Shown in pieces: positions 32,649 to 42,120 of a stretch of 64,000 bases of DNA; positions within the stretch are counted from its first letter, which is position 1; each line of letters begins with the position of its first letter. The notes under the pieces were generated by a model. It was not told where the DNA came from, ran no database searches, and was given only the letters and a program-made list of their open reading frames with translations. Position numbers and translations under genes: made by a program. This DNA is from [Anoxybacillus] calidus (lineage in GTDB: Bacteria; Bacillota; Bacilli; Bacillales; Anoxybacillaceae): assembly GCF_013760845.1 (NCBI RefSeq), contig NZ_JACDUU010000005.1:1-64000 (forward strand), given 5' to 3'.

Positions 32649-33914
32649 ATGCGGATCAATTTTAAAAATTTAACGGTACGCGTAATTATTGGAATCATTT
32701 TAGGTATTGTGGTTGGTTTTTTATTTCCTGAGTTTGGGACCAAGCTCAAGGTACTTGCCGATGCGTTTATTAAATTAATTAAAATGGTGATTGCACCGAT
32801 TATATTCTTTACTGTTGTCATTGGTATTGGCAGCATGGGCGATTTGAAAAAGGTTGGTCGAATTGGTGGCAAAGCACTGATTTATTTTGAAATTGTAACA
32901 ACATTTGCTTTAGCGATTGGGATTATTGTTGTTAATCTCGTCAAACCGGGGGTAGGATTTAATACGGAAGCAGTCAAAGGTGGCGACATTTCTCAATATA
33001 CAAAACAAGCAGAAGCAGCAAACCATGGTGCTATTGAATTTCTACTTGGTATTATTCCAGATAATGTTGTTGCAGCGATGGCAAAAGGAGAGTTGCTGCC
33101 GATTTTATTCTTTGCTGTTCTGTTCGGATTGGCGACAGCAGCATTAAGAGATAAAGCCAAACCCGTCGTTACACTATTTGAACGTTTGGCCGATATTTTC
33201 TTCGGTATCGTTAATATGGTCATGAAAGTATCACCAATTGCTGCTTTTGGTGCAATGGCTTATACGATTGGAACATTTGGTTTAGGTTCTTTAGTGTCGC
33301 TAGGAAAATTAATGGCTTCTGTTTATATTACGATGTTTTTATTCATTGTTGTTGTGTTAGGGACAATCGCAAAATTTTATGGGTTTAATATTTTCAAGTT
33401 CATCGCTTATATAAAAGAGGAGATTTTACTTGTGTTAGGAACATCTTCATCAGAGTCGGCTTTGCCAAAAATGATGGAGAGATTAGAGAAATACGGATGT
33501 TCCAAATCCGTTGTCGGCCTTGTTATTCCGACAGGATACTCATTTAACCTTGACGGAACATCTATTTATCTTTCAATGGCAGCCGTGTTTATCGCGCAAG
33601 CATACGGAATTGATTTAACGATTTGGCAAGAACTTACCCTTCTTGGAGTGTTAATGTTAACGTCTAAAGGAGCAGCAGGGGTAACCGGTTCGGGGTTTAT
33701 TACATTAGCGGCTACACTAGCTGCATTCCCAATGATTCCAGTGGAGGGAATCGCGCTGCTTCTTGGTGTTGACCGTTTTATGTCAGAAGCACGCGCCATT
33801 ACAAACTTAATCGGAAATGGAGTTGCAACAGTGGTCGTTTCAAAAATGGAAAATGAATTTCATCCTTCAACCGAAATGACACTGCAAGATTCGAATATCA
33901 CACTTGCCAAATAA
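32649..33914 (+). CDS. dctP: C4-dicarboxylate/cation symporter DctP
   Basis: A 421-residue DAACS-family transporter (GltP/DctA type) taking up succinate, fumarate and malate with protons or sodium. Family motifs: '[19 protein letters not shown]', the serine-rich re-entrant loop '[15 protein letters not shown]', '[20 protein letters not shown]' and '[19 protein letters not shown]'. Eight TM helices and two hairpins fit the length. GGAGAGGGAG precedes ATG. A cre site and the adjacent dctSR/dctB genes define its control. Confidence 0.94.
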   Translation: MRINFKNLTVRVIIGIILGIVVGFLFPEFGTKLKVLADAFIKLIKMVIAPIIFFTVVIGIGSMGDLKKVGRIGGKALIYFEIVTTFALAIGIIVVNLVKPGVGFNTEAVKGGDISQYTKQAEAANHGAIEFLLGIIPDNVVAAMAKGELLPILFFAVLFGLATAALRDKAKPVVTLFERLADIFFGIVNMVMKVSPIAAFGAMAYTIGTFGLGSLVSLGKLMASVYITMFLFIVVVLGTIAKFYGFNIFKFIAYIKEEILLVLGTSSSESALPKMMERLEKYGCSKSVVGLVIPTGYSFNLDGTSIYLSMAAVFIAQAYGIDLTIWQELTLLGVLMLTSKGAAGVTGSGFITLAATLAAFPMIPVEGIALLLGVDRFMSEARAITNLIGNGVATVVVSKMENEFHPSTEMTLQDSNITLAK

Positions 33915-33938
33915 ATGCCAATAGACTTATTAGGCAAT

Positions 33939-33984
33939 GAATCTCTCCCGCCTCTTCTCTGTTTAGAAGTGGGAGACTTCTCGG
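33939..33984 (-). repeat. ~45-bp dispersed hairpin repeat, copy 2 (reverse)
   Basis: On the minus strand GAGAAGTCTCCCACTTCTAA followed by AGGCGGGAGAGATTC, matching copies at 18481, 36711 and 61111. It lies just after dctP. Confidence 0.65.
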
Positions 33985-34086
33985 AAAAATGTTAAAAAAG
34001 AGAAACTGACTCATATTGTCAAATTAGATAGTGTAGCTGCTTATACTTAGGCCATTCGACGGAAGAAAAAGGGAATTTCTTTGTTT

Positions 34087-34113
34087 AACCTCGCTCAAAA
34101 AGCGAGGTTTTAT
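34087..34113 (+). terminator. Hairpin terminator before the pirin promoter
   Basis: AACCTCGCT / AGCGAGGTT with TTATTATTT. Confidence 0.75.
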
Positions 34114-34130
34114 TATTTGAAAGTTAAATG

Positions 34131-34221
34131 TTGACATTTTTATCGATCTTTATATATAATAAATCTCGAAGTCGAGATTTATTGAGTAAAATTTTTTGGT
34201 TTTATATCTCGATTTAGAGAT
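34131..34221 (+). promoter_or_regulatory. Promoter with MhqR-like operators
   Basis: TTGACA 34131, 18-bp spacer, TATAAT 34155. A perfect palindrome AAATCTCGAAGTCGAGATTT (34161-34180) follows the -10 immediately, and a second imperfect one, ATCTCGATTTAGAGAT, lies at 34206-34221. Both resemble the B. subtilis MhqR site (TATCTCGAATTCGAGATA). Confidence 0.65.
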
Positions 34222-34318
34222 TTACGAAATCATAATTTATGTTATGAAAGAGTGAAGGTGATAAATTTTTTATCTGTTTTTGTTTACATTCATTTTTTAG
34301 ATGAAAGGAAGAAGAAGG

Positions 34319-35023
34319 ATGATTGAAATATATCCAGCTAACGAGCGCTATCATGCTGATCATGGATGGTTAAAAAGCTATTTCAGTTTTTCGTTTGCCG
34401 AATATTTCGACCCTAGCAACATGAACTTTGGTCCTTTGCGTGTATTGAATGATGATGTCGTAAAACCGCTGCGCGGATTTGGAGCGCATCCGCATCAAGA
34501 AATGGAAATTGTTTCGATTGTTCTTAGTGGCTATTTGCAGCATGAAGATAGTCTAGGAAATAAAGCTGTTACAACGCTTGGCGGTGTTCAACGAATGTCG
34601 GCAGGAACAGGAATTATTCACTCCGAAGTTAATCCTTCAGCGACAGAAGATGTTAATTTCTTGCAGCTATGGTTTTTGCCAGAGAAGAGCGGGTTAACTC
34701 CATCTTATGAACAAACGAATTTCGACATTGCTAAGTTGAAAAATCAGCTATTGCCTGTTGTGACAAAAAATCCTGACTCAGAACAAATCGCTCATATTCA
34801 TCAAGATTTGACGATTTATCTTTCCGATTTAGAAGCTGACAAAGAAATCGAATTCACACAGGAAGAAGGACGTCGCATATTCCTTTTTGTTATTGAGGGA
34901 AGATTAGTAATAAATGGGGAGACTATATTAAATAAGCGTGATTCCGCTCGCATTACTCAGCTTCATAAATTAACACTCTCAACAGATTCAAGTTCACGGT
35001 TTATGCTCATCGATTTGCCATAA
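34319..35023 (+). CDS. Pirin-family protein
   Basis: A ~234-residue bicupin. The N-terminal cupin carries the metal set in 'GFGAHPHQEMEIVSIVLSG' (two His and Glu) and 'GTGIIHSEVNP' (His). The C-terminal part ('IFLFVIEGRLVINGE') is the degenerate second cupin. Bacterial pirins can act as quercetinases. The MhqR-like operator and the WrbA gene downstream suggest a quinone or aromatic electrophile response (inference). ATG 34319 (MIEIYPA) is preferred over ATG 34301. Confidence 0.85.
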   Translation: MIEIYPANERYHADHGWLKSYFSFSFAEYFDPSNMNFGPLRVLNDDVVKPLRGFGAHPHQEMEIVSIVLSGYLQHEDSLGNKAVTTLGGVQRMSAGTGIIHSEVNPSATEDVNFLQLWFLPEKSGLTPSYEQTNFDIAKLKNQLLPVVTKNPDSEQIAHIHQDLTIYLSDLEADKEIEFTQEEGRRIFLFVIEGRLVINGETILNKRDSARITQLHKLTLSTDSSSRFMLIDLP

Positions 35024-35074
35024 TCGGCAATCGCTGAGTTCTATATAAAATGAAAACTAAAGGAGAGAATGATG

Positions 35075-35689
35075 ATGGCAAATGTAAACTTAGCAATTAT
35101 TTATTACAGCTCAACAGGAACAAACTATAAAATGGCAAAATGGGCTGAAGAAGCAGCGAAAGAAGCGGGGGCAGAAGTAAGAGTATTAAAAGTTCCTGAG
35201 CTTGCTCCGCAGGAAGCAATTGAGTCAAACCCAGCATGGAAAGCTCATGTAGAAGCGACAAAGGACGTTCCAACAGTAACGCACAATGATTTAGAATGGG
35301 CAGATGCCATTATTTTCAGTGTACCAACACGTTTTGGTAATGTTCCATCACAATTGAAGCAATTTTTAGATACAACAGGCGGATTATGGTTCCAAGGAAA
35401 ACTTGCCAATAAAGTTGTAAGCGCAATGGCTTCGGCAAGCAACGCACATGGCGGTCAAGAACAAACAATTTTACAACTATATACAACAATGTATCATTGG
35501 GGAGCGATTGTAGTTGCACCTGGATACACAGATCCGTCTATTTTTGCAGCAGGTGGAAATCCTTATGGCACTAGTGTAACGGTTGATCAAAATGGAAACA
35601 TGATCGAGGATGCAGAAGCAGCGGTGAAGCACCAAGCAAAACGTACTGTTCAAGTAGCACAATGGGTAAAAGCCGGCTTGGCGCAATAA
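35075..35689 (+). CDS. wrbA: WrbA-type NAD(P)H:quinone oxidoreductase
   Basis: A ~204-residue flavodoxin-fold enzyme reducing quinones by two electrons. FMN loop 'YYSSTGTNYKMAKW' near the start, 'VPTRFGNVPSQLKQFLDTTG' and 'GYTDPSIFAAGGNPYGTS' are WrbA signatures. Three ATGs (35069, 35072, 35075) lie in a row; AGGAGAG spacing favours 35075. It follows pirin by ~50 bp and probably shares its MhqR-like promoter, giving a compact quinone detoxification unit. Confidence 0.92.
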   Translation: MANVNLAIIYYSSTGTNYKMAKWAEEAAKEAGAEVRVLKVPELAPQEAIESNPAWKAHVEATKDVPTVTHNDLEWADAIIFSVPTRFGNVPSQLKQFLDTTGGLWFQGKLANKVVSAMASASNAHGGQEQTILQLYTTMYHWGAIVVAPGYTDPSIFAAGGNPYGTSVTVDQNGNMIEDAEAAVKHQAKRTVQVAQWVKAGLAQ

Positions 35690-35699
35690 TCGAGTTGCA

Positions 35700-35815
35700 G
35701 AAGGGGCTGACCCATCAGTATCTGACCTCACGCGTAACTCATAATATATAGTGTTTTTATTCAGTGTTATGTTGAGGGGGCTGACACTTGTTTTTAGGTC
35801 AGCCTCTCTTTTTTG
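35700..35815 (+). terminator. ~115-bp palindromic terminator repeat, copy 2
   Basis: GAAGGGGCTGACC ... GGTCAGCCTCTCTTTTTT outer stem, with CTCATAATATATAG/TGTTATG centre. Ends the pirin-wrbA unit. Confidence 0.78.
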
Positions 35816-35873
35816 CATTTTGATACGAATGCAAAGATAATAGAATTGTACAATTTTGGAAAGGAGTGCTCGA

Positions 35874-36701
35874 ATGAAAAGTATACAAGATTGCGCAATT
35901 TTACATAATGGTGTTAAAATGCCCTGGCTTGGGTTAGGTGTTTACAAAGTAAAAAATGGGGATGAAGTTATTAATGCGGTAAAAACAGCACTTGAAGCCG
36001 GATATCGTCATGTTGATACAGCAGCGTTTTATGACAATGAAGAAGGAGTCGGCCAGGCAATTAAAGAATCAGGTGTGCCACGGGAACAAATATTTGTTAC
36101 GACAAAGGTTTGGAATTCTGATCAAGGTTATGAAACGACATTAAAAGCGTTTGAAACAAGCTTAAAAAAATTAGGGATGGATTATATTGATTTATATTTG
36201 GTACATTGGCCAGTAAGAGGAAAATATAAAGAAACGTATAAGGCGCTTGAAAAGCTTTATAAAGACGGCTTTGTTCGGGCCATTGGCGTAAGCAATTTCC
36301 AAATTCATCATCTAGAAGATTTAATGGCCGAATGTGAAATAAAGCCGATGGTCAACCAGGTAGAATATCATCCTCGCTTAACACAAAAAGAGCTTCATGC
36401 TTTTTGTAAACAGCATCATATTCAGCTTGAAGCATGGTCACCTCTGATGCGCGGAGGCTTGTTTGATGATCCAACTCTTTTAGAGATTAGCAAAAAATAT
36501 GGGAAATCTCCGGCACAAGTCATTTTACGCTGGGATTTGCAAAATGAAGTAGTAACGATTCCGAAATCAATTACTCCCCAACGGATTAAAGAAAATGCCG
36601 ATGTTTTTGATTTTGAATTAACACCAGAAGAAATGGAAAAAATCGATGCTTTAAATATGAATAAACGAATTGGCTCAGATCCCGATAACTTTGATTTTTA
36701 A
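35874..36701 (+). CDS. Aldo/keto reductase (glyoxal reductase, YvgN/YtbE-like)
   Basis: A ~275-residue NADPH-dependent AKR that reduces aldehydes such as methylglyoxal. Catalytic tetrad contexts are visible: '[16 protein letters not shown]' (Asp, Tyr), 'TTKVW' (Lys) and 'YLVHWPV' (His). The NADPH site is '[19 protein letters not shown]'. ATG 35874 is used since AAGGAG precedes it by 8 bases; the frame extends to 35856. Confidence 0.9.
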   Translation: MKSIQDCAILHNGVKMPWLGLGVYKVKNGDEVINAVKTALEAGYRHVDTAAFYDNEEGVGQAIKESGVPREQIFVTTKVWNSDQGYETTLKAFETSLKKLGMDYIDLYLVHWPVRGKYKETYKALEKLYKDGFVRAIGVSNFQIHHLEDLMAECEIKPMVNQVEYHPRLTQKELHAFCKQHHIQLEAWSPLMRGGLFDDPTLLEISKKYGKSPAQVILRWDLQNEVVTIPKSITPQRIKENADVFDFELTPEEMEKIDALNMNKRIGSDPDNFDF

Positions 36702-36710
36702 CATTTTTCC

Positions 36711-36755
36711 GGAAAGTCTCCTTCCTCTAAACGAAGTGTAAGGGGGAGAGATTCT
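36711..36755 (+). repeat. ~45-bp dispersed hairpin repeat, copy 3
   Basis: GGAAAGTCTCCTTCCTCTAA then ACGAAGTGTAAGGGGGAGAG. Only ~120 bp from the second ~130-bp repeat, so the two families may be the two ends of one vanished element. Confidence 0.7.
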
Positions 36756-36873
36756 TATTAAGAGTGACGCTATATGCGTGGCAAAAAGGAACTGACGTAT
36801 TTTTGCGCCAGTTTCTTTTGTTGTGCAGAAATATGCTTTATTTTTTAGATAGATAATAAGGACAGAATTCGTT

Positions 36874-36996
36874 TTATCCCGTTCTAATCGTCCTTAAAAC
36901 TCTCACCTCTACAGATGGGGCTAGAAGTACGATAAGTTCAACTAACATCAGTGGGGGATGAAAAACCCCTACAATGATGAAATTTCACTTTATCTA
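36874..36996. repeat. ~125-bp dispersed repeat, copy 2 (IS200/IS605-like end)
   Basis: Starts TTATCCCGTTCTAATCGTCC, shares GATAAGTTCAACTAACATCAG with copy 1 (15704-15838) and a CATCAGTGGGG/CCCCTACAATGATG hairpin. The 36702-37165 gap holds only these repeats and the yugP leader. Confidence 0.65.
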
Positions 36997-37165
36997 AATA
37001 AAATTTGGAAGTTGTAGGTGCAGTGATATTTTATATACTAATAAAAGATCATACGTTTATACATAAGGCGTTGTGTTTGACGTCTTTCACACCTGTAAAG
37101 TAAAATAATCTCAGTATAAACATATTTTTTTAAGTATGTTATACGGTATTGACGGAGGGTTATAA

Positions 37166-37852
37166 ATGTTTTTTCATCCGATGGATTTCCTGATTTTGAT
37201 TGCCTTTGGGATTTCTCTATGGGCGCAATTTAGAGTATCAGGGAATTTTAATGAATGGTCAAAAGTCCCAGCTTCTTCCGGAATGACTGGAGCAGAAGTG
37301 GCACGGATGATTTTAGATCGAAACGGTTTACATCATGTGCCAGTCGAGTTAGTTCCGGGAAAACTGACTGACCATTATGATCCAATTTCGAGAACGGTTC
37401 GCTTATCAGAACCTGTTTACTACGGTCGTTCTATTGCTTCGATTTCCGTAGCTGCTCATGAAGTTGGTCATGCTGTGCAGCACAAGCAATCATACGGAGC
37501 GTTAGTATTGCGTCATCGCATGTTTCCGATTGTCAATTTCACATCAGGGGTTGCGCCATTTTTATTATTTGCTGGATTTATCTTTAAGCAATTCTCATTG
37601 TTAGGTCTTGGCATTATCTTTTTCTCATTTGCGGTGGCGTTTCAGTTGATTACGCTTCCAGTTGAGTTTAACGCAAGTTCCCGGGCGAAGAAGTTTATGC
37701 TCGCAGAAGGGTTGATTCATAGCAGTGAGGAACGTGGTGTTAATAAAGTGCTTGGAGCGGCAGCGTTAACGTATGTAGCCGCAGCTTTAATTTCTGTGCT
37801 TGAGTTGCTAAAATTCGTCTTTATTTTTACGCAAGGAAACGAAGAAGAATAA
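37166..37852 (+). CDS. yugP: Membrane zinc metallopeptidase YugP
   Basis: A 228-residue PF04298-type membrane protease. A zinc motif HEVGH occurs in 'SVAAHEVGHAVQHKQSYG' near residue 105, with TM helices at the N-terminus, ~125-165 and ~195-220. 'PVEFNASSRAKKFM' supplies the likely third ligand (Glu) region. Substrate unknown. GGAGGG precedes ATG. Same order (yugP-yugS) as in B. subtilis. Confidence 0.9.
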   Translation: MFFHPMDFLILIAFGISLWAQFRVSGNFNEWSKVPASSGMTGAEVARMILDRNGLHHVPVELVPGKLTDHYDPISRTVRLSEPVYYGRSIASISVAAHEVGHAVQHKQSYGALVLRHRMFPIVNFTSGVAPFLLFAGFIFKQFSLLGLGIIFFSFAVAFQLITLPVEFNASSRAKKFMLAEGLIHSSEERGVNKVLGAAALTYVAAALISVLELLKFVFIFTQGNEEE

Positions 37853-37871
37853 GAATAAGAAACATACTCTT

Positions 37872-37917
37872 AGGAGGTGTAGTCCGCACGCGTTTTGACG
37901 TGTGCGGAAGCTAATTG
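37872..37917 (+). promoter_or_regulatory. Shine-Dalgarno separated from a TTG start by a strong hairpin
   Basis: AGGAGGTG (37872-37879) is 35 bases before TTG 37915, too far to act directly. Between them is a 9-bp stem CCGCACGCG/CGTGTGCGG (37884-37907). Folding it leaves 4+7=11 bases between SD and start, within the working range. Confidence 0.5.
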
Positions 37918-39264
37918 GAGATATTTAATTTATTCATGGTTGCTTTATTAATTGCATTAACCGGCTTTTTCGTTGCTTCGGAGTTTGCCATTGTAAAGGT
38001 GCGCAGTTCGCGAATCGATCAGCTTATTAGCGAGGGAGATAAGCGGGCGGTAGCAGCGAAAAAAGTCATCTCGAATCTTGATGAATATTTATCAGCAAAC
38101 CAGTTAGGAATTACGATTACCTCGTTAGGTTTAGGTTGGTTAGGAGAACCGACTGTCGAACGTCTCTTATTTCCGCTGTTTGAGGAATTTCATCTATCTG
38201 AATCACTTTCCCATCTTTTATCTTTTGTTATCGCTTTTGCAAGCATTACGTTTTTGCATGTCGTTGTTGGGGAATTGGCACCAAAGACATTGGCGATTCA
38301 AAAAGCCGAAGCGATTACGCTGTTTACAGCTAAGCCTCTTATCTGGTTTTACAAAATCATGTATCCCTTTATATGGGCGTTAAATAATTCAGCGAGAATC
38401 GTAACTAGTTTGTTTGGATTGAAGCCGGCATCCGAACATGAAATCGCCCATTCGGAAGAAGAATTGCGCTTGATTTTATCGGAAAGCTATAAGAGCGGTG
38501 AAATTAATCAATCTGAATATAAATATGTAAACAATATTTTCCGCTTTGATGATCGCGTTGCTAAAGAGATTATGGTTCCGCGAAAGGAAATTGTTGCTTT
38601 GGATATTAATCAAACGGTAAAAGAAAATCTCGAAATTATTAAACAAGAAAAATATACGCGTTATCCAGTGATTGATGGCGATAAAGACCACGTTATCGGT
38701 TTGATTAATATAAAGGAAGTATTTACTGACTTAGTAACCAATCCTTCTGAGGAAAAGTCAATAAGAGACTATATTCGTCCAATCATTCAAGTAATTGAAT
38801 CAATTGCCATTCATGATTTATTAGTAAAAATGCAAAAGGAACGCATTCATATGGCTATTCTCGTTGACGAATATGGCGGAACATCAGGATTGGTAACAGT
38901 AGAAGATATTTTAGAAGAGATTGTCGGTGAAATTCAAGATGAATTTGACATCGATGAAATGCCAATGATTCAAAAAATTGATGACGAGCATACGATTATC
39001 GATGGAAAAGTGCTTATTAGTGAAGTGAATGATTTGTTTGGCTTATCTATTGATGATACCGATGTAGATACCATTGGCGGTTGGATTTTAACAGAGCACT
39101 ATGACATTAAAGTCGGGGACAGCGTACAAGTGGATCATTATTCGTTCAAAGTACTCGAAATGGATGGCCATCATGTTAAAACATTAGAAGTAACGAGGTT
39201 GCCTGTTATAGAGAATCATGAACCAAACGATGAAAATAGCGAAATAGCTGGAATGCATTATTAA
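37915..39264 (+). CDS. yugS: CNNM/CBS-domain (HlyC/CorC-like) membrane protein
   Basis: A 449-residue CNNM-type protein: N-terminal DUF21 with about four TM helices ('[20 protein letters not shown]', '[14 protein letters not shown]'), two CBS domains ('[13 protein letters not shown]', '[20 protein letters not shown]') and a C-terminal CorC_HlyC domain. Family members act in Mg export or regulation. An in-frame TAA directly precedes TTG 37915, and the next ATG (37936) would cut the first helix, so TTG is the start. The SD appears hairpin-spaced. Follows yugP. Confidence 0.88.
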   Translation: MEIFNLFMVALLIALTGFFVASEFAIVKVRSSRIDQLISEGDKRAVAAKKVISNLDEYLSANQLGITITSLGLGWLGEPTVERLLFPLFEEFHLSESLSHLLSFVIAFASITFLHVVVGELAPKTLAIQKAEAITLFTAKPLIWFYKIMYPFIWALNNSARIVTSLFGLKPASEHEIAHSEEELRLILSESYKSGEINQSEYKYVNNIFRFDDRVAKEIMVPRKEIVALDINQTVKENLEIIKQEKYTRYPVIDGDKDHVIGLINIKEVFTDLVTNPSEEKSIRDYIRPIIQVIESIAIHDLLVKMQKERIHMAILVDEYGGTSGLVTVEDILEEIVGEIQDEFDIDEMPMIQKIDDEHTIIDGKVLISEVNDLFGLSIDDTDVDTIGGWILTEHYDIKVGDSVQVDHYSFKVLEMDGHHVKTLEVTRLPVIENHEPNDENSEIAGMHY

Positions 39265-39292
39265 AAAGCGCAGAGAGTATCTGCGCTTTTTC
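39264..39292. terminator. Bidirectional terminator
   Basis: AAAAAGCGCAGA / TCTGCGCTTTTT between two converging genes. Confidence 0.88.
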
Positions 39293-39297
39293 ACTTA

Positions 39298-40218
39298 TTA
39301 TGAAAAATAAGAATATAAATCAATATGTTTAGTAAAGGCATCATCTTGAAATGGCGCAATGCACGAGATGGTCTCGTTTGTAATAGGGTGAAGAAATTCG
39401 ATTTTCGCTGCATGAAGTGCCTGTCTAGATGCAAAATGATCAGAGCCACCATAAAGTACGTCTCCAACGAGTGGATGACCGATATAACTCATATGAACGC
39501 GAATTTGATGAGTGCGTCCGGTGTCAAGGATGAGCTGAACAAGAGAAAGTTTCTTGCTCGGGAACACTTCGAGCACACGATAATGAGTAACAGCTCTTTC
39601 TCCTGTTTTTGAAACTCTTCGTCTTGTTGAATGATGACGGTCGCGACCAATAGGAGCGTCGATAGTTCCTGTTTTTTTGCTCACAATGCCATGGACAAGG
39701 GCTACGTATGTTCTTTTTATCTTTCTTTGTTCGAGCATCCTATCCATTATTGCTCCAGCTAATGCATGTTTGGCAAACAAAATTGCGCCTGTAGTATCAC
39801 GATCTAAACGATGAATGTGACGCACTTTTATAAAAATCCCTTGGGATTGGAGATGAAAAGCAACCGCATTAGCTAACGTATCATTTTGTCCGGGCTTTGT
39901 CGGATGAACATCAATCCCAGCCCGTTTGTTAATGATTAACAGATGGTCATCTTCAAATAAAACATCTAGTTCTCCATATGCTGGTTCTGCTCCAAACGGC
40001 TCGGGCTTGTATAGCCAAATTTGTAGACGATCGTTTGTATGAAGTCGCTCTGTCCATTTTATTTCCTGTCTATTTATTTTGATTCCTTTATCCATCCTCA
40101 ATTGATGAATTAGTTTTTTGGGGGCTTTCCAAACTTCTTTCAAAAGAAACTCTACAGTATGCCCGTCCCAGTCTGAAGGAATTGAAAATTCAAGCCATTC
40201 CCCTTTTCTTATTGTCAT
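39298..40218 (-). CDS. RluA-family 23S/tRNA pseudouridine synthase (YhcT-like)
   Basis: A ~306-residue synthase converting uridine to pseudouridine in RNA. The catalytic Asp is in 'HIHRLDRDTTGAILFAK'; 'LLIINKRAGIDVHPTKPGQ' and 'LDTGRTHQIRVHMSYIGHPL' are further RluA motifs. The N-terminal ~85 residues form an S4-like extension. ATG 40218 is preferred (AAGGTGA upstream). Gene order matches the B. subtilis yhcT-yhcU-yhcV region. Confidence 0.9.
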   Translation of the reverse strand: MTIRKGEWLEFSIPSDWDGHTVEFLLKEVWKAPKKLIHQLRMDKGIKINRQEIKWTERLHTNDRLQIWLYKPEPFGAEPAYGELDVLFEDDHLLIINKRAGIDVHPTKPGQNDTLANAVAFHLQSQGIFIKVRHIHRLDRDTTGAILFAKHALAGAIMDRMLEQRKIKRTYVALVHGIVSKKTGTIDAPIGRDRHHSTRRRVSKTGERAVTHYRVLEVFPSKKLSLVQLILDTGRTHQIRVHMSYIGHPLVGDVLYGGSDHFASRQALHAAKIEFLHPITNETISCIAPFQDDAFTKHIDLYSYFS

Positions 40219-40379
40219 CAATGAAAATCACCTTCATCATGTTATGATGTTAAAGTATAGCGCAAAATAGGCAGATTGTCGAAAACGCGGAAACACTTAC
40301 CACAGCCACACATAAAAAAATTATGCTACACTCATAATATCATGTGGAGAAGTGCAGTGTGGAAAAGGTGGTATGGAAA

Positions 40380-40778
40380 TTGAAAATTGTTTATGCGGCA
40401 ACGAAGGAACAGGAGAAGTATATTAACTGTTTAATTAACTATATTTACAGTAATATTTTCCCGCACTACTTCGATGATGAAAAAATTATGGAGTTTGAAA
40501 ATTTAGGAGTCCTTTCTTTACATAGTGAACACATCAGCTATAACGGTACAATGAAGGAAGCATTTCAAATTATCTCATCACTTCAATCATTAATAGCAAT
40601 TATTGAAGCGTTAGAACCTAATTATATCGGTGAACACCATCGCAAGCTTTTTCAGAGAAATATTCGCTTGCTTGGGAGATATGGTATCTCATTTCCATTT
40701 TTAATCGACCAATTTGCAAACGGGCGTAAAGAAGTATTAAGTATATATTCGCAGCCTGCGAATCAATGGCTTATTTAA
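40380..40778 (+). CDS. yhcU: YhcU-like conserved protein (DUF5365)
   Basis: A ~132-residue soluble protein starting (L/M)KIVYAATKEQEKYINCLI. TTG 40380 is chosen because AAAAGGTGG lies 8 bases upstream and the N-terminus then matches the YhcU type; the frame is open back to 40344. Function unknown. It follows the divergent pseudouridine synthase, as in B. subtilis. Confidence 0.7.
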   Translation: MKIVYAATKEQEKYINCLINYIYSNIFPHYFDDEKIMEFENLGVLSLHSEHISYNGTMKEAFQIISSLQSLIAIIEALEPNYIGEHHRKLFQRNIRLLGRYGISFPFLIDQFANGRKEVLSIYSQPANQWLI

Positions 40779-40805
40779 AAGTTACATATGAAGTAGGCTA
40801 ATTGA

Positions 40806-40896
40806 AAAAGAGGCTGACCCAAAAGCAAAGTGTCAGCTTCCACATCCATCATATATAGGACATAACAATGCAGACACTTACGGGTCAGCCACTTTG
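40806..40896. terminator. Palindromic terminator repeat, copy 3
   Basis: AAAGAGGCTGACCC / GGGTCAGCC outer arms, AAGTGTC/GACACTTA inner arms, between converging genes. Confidence 0.75.
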
Positions 40897-41361
40897 TTAT
40901 TGAATAGATTGAAACCAGTCGCGAAATACTGCTTCCTCTCGATAGCCATCAATTCGTTTGACTTCTTTTCCGTTAACGTAATGAACAATCGTTGGTGTTC
41001 CTTCAATTTTGTACTTATCCCAACCATCTTCAAATTCGAGAAGATTGAACATTTTTAAATCAATTCCCATTTCTTTTGCCAACGGAACAACGATTGGTGT
41101 TGTTTTTTTGCAATGAGGGCAAGTTGAACTGTAAAAATAGACGGTAACGGTTTCTTTATTTTTAAGCTTCTTCTCTAATTCGTCCGGCAAAATGATGTTT
41201 TGATAGTTCGGATCATCAAGCTGTTCAATTGTAGCCGGATGAAGCTTTTCTTTTTTAAATGGGTTTCCTTCTGCTTTTTGTTGCTGCTGGTAAGATGTCG
41301 TAAATGCAATAGCAGCGAATAGTGCTAAAATAATCGCTCCGAAAATAACGATTTTTTTCAT
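40897..41361 (-). CDS. Membrane-anchored thioredoxin-like oxidoreductase (CPHC)
   Basis: A 154-residue protein with an N-terminal TM/signal anchor (residues 3-22) and a thioredoxin fold facing outward. The active site is CPHC in 'VYFYSSTCPHCKKTTPIV' and the cis-Pro loop is 'IEGTPTIVHY'. CPHC is typical of strong oxidants such as DsbA/BdbD types. It sits 1 bp after bdbC, so the pair is likely an extracytoplasmic disulfide-forming system. Confidence 0.88.
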   Translation of the reverse strand: MKKIVIFGAIILALFAAIAFTTSYQQQQKAEGNPFKKEKLHPATIEQLDDPNYQNIILPDELEKKLKNKETVTVYFYSSTCPHCKKTTPIVVPLAKEMGIDLKMFNLLEFEDGWDKYKIEGTPTIVHYVNGKEVKRIDGYREEAVFRDWFQSIQ

Positions 41362-41362
41362 T

Positions 41363-41800
41363 TTAGTTCCCTTCTTTCATTTTCCGAATCATCATGCTAC
41401 TTAACACAGCAATGAGTATGAAGGCGATTAACGCAAGAAACGGAATCGTAATAAAACCAAGCCAATTGATATATTGTCCTGTGCATGGAACAATTCCGCA
41501 TGAAATCGCATTATCTTGGAAAAATGGTACTTTTTGAATTAAATAATGATACGTGGAAATCGCCCCACCAATGATCGACAGGACTAAGCTGTAGCGGGCA
41601 ATGTCGTATTCTTTACGAATCACTGCCATTCCTAGAATAATGACTTGTGGGTACATAAAAATACGCTGAAACCAGCAAAGTTCGCATGGAATAAATTTCA
41701 TGATTTCTGAGAAATAAAGGCTTCCCAATGTAGCAATAAGAGATATTCCCCAAGCACTGACAAGTAAATTTTCCAGTGTTTTCTCTTTTTTATCCATCAT
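41363..41800 (-). CDS. bdbC: Disulfide bond formation protein BdbC (DsbB-like)
   Basis: A 145-residue, four-TM quinone-linked oxidase that re-oxidises its thioredoxin-like partner. The two periplasm-side Cys pairs are visible: 'CELCWFQRI' and 'AISCGIVPCTGQY'. Length and motifs match B. subtilis BdbC. It precedes the CPHC thioredoxin-like gene. Two ATGs (41800, 41797) are in tandem. Confidence 0.93.
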   Translation of the reverse strand: MMDKKEKTLENLLVSAWGISLIATLGSLYFSEIMKFIPCELCWFQRIFMYPQVIILGMAVIRKEYDIARYSLVLSIIGGAISTYHYLIQKVPFFQDNAISCGIVPCTGQYINWLGFITIPFLALIAFILIAVLSSMMIRKMKEGN

Positions 41801-41934
41801 CCATATAAAACCCCTTATTGTTAGTAAATAATGCTAGTTTCATTATAGTTAATCAACAGTTGTATGTAAAATATTAATCAGTAGCTTGGAAACGTTAAAA
41901 TGTTTAAACGAAAGGGATAAATAAGTTGGGCCAA

Positions 41935-42016
41935 AAGCAAAGTGTTAACCTTCCGAATTATTTAGATAAACAAGCGGTGTATTGCCGAATAGGTGAGAAG
42001 TCAGACATTTATGGGG
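41935..42016. repeat. Decayed copy of the palindromic terminator repeat
   Basis: TTGGGCCAAAAGCAAAGTGT ... GAAGTCAGACATTTATGGGG retains both arm motifs but pairing is largely lost. It lies in the ~320-bp gap between bdbC and the CBS gene, which holds no ORF. Confidence 0.5.
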
Positions 42017-42120
42017 ATAGTATTGACGATGTTTATATTCATTCCAAAAGATAAGAATTATTTTCTAACTATAACCCGCGAAAAAACGGTGAAAATAATC
42101 GGTGAAAGGAGAGGATCACA

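Noticed and set aside
40897-41800. BdbC and CPHC thioredoxin as part of the peptide cluster
   Set aside because: They lie 30 kb away in a conserved core region; a housekeeping disulfide system is more likely, though it could assist the peptide.
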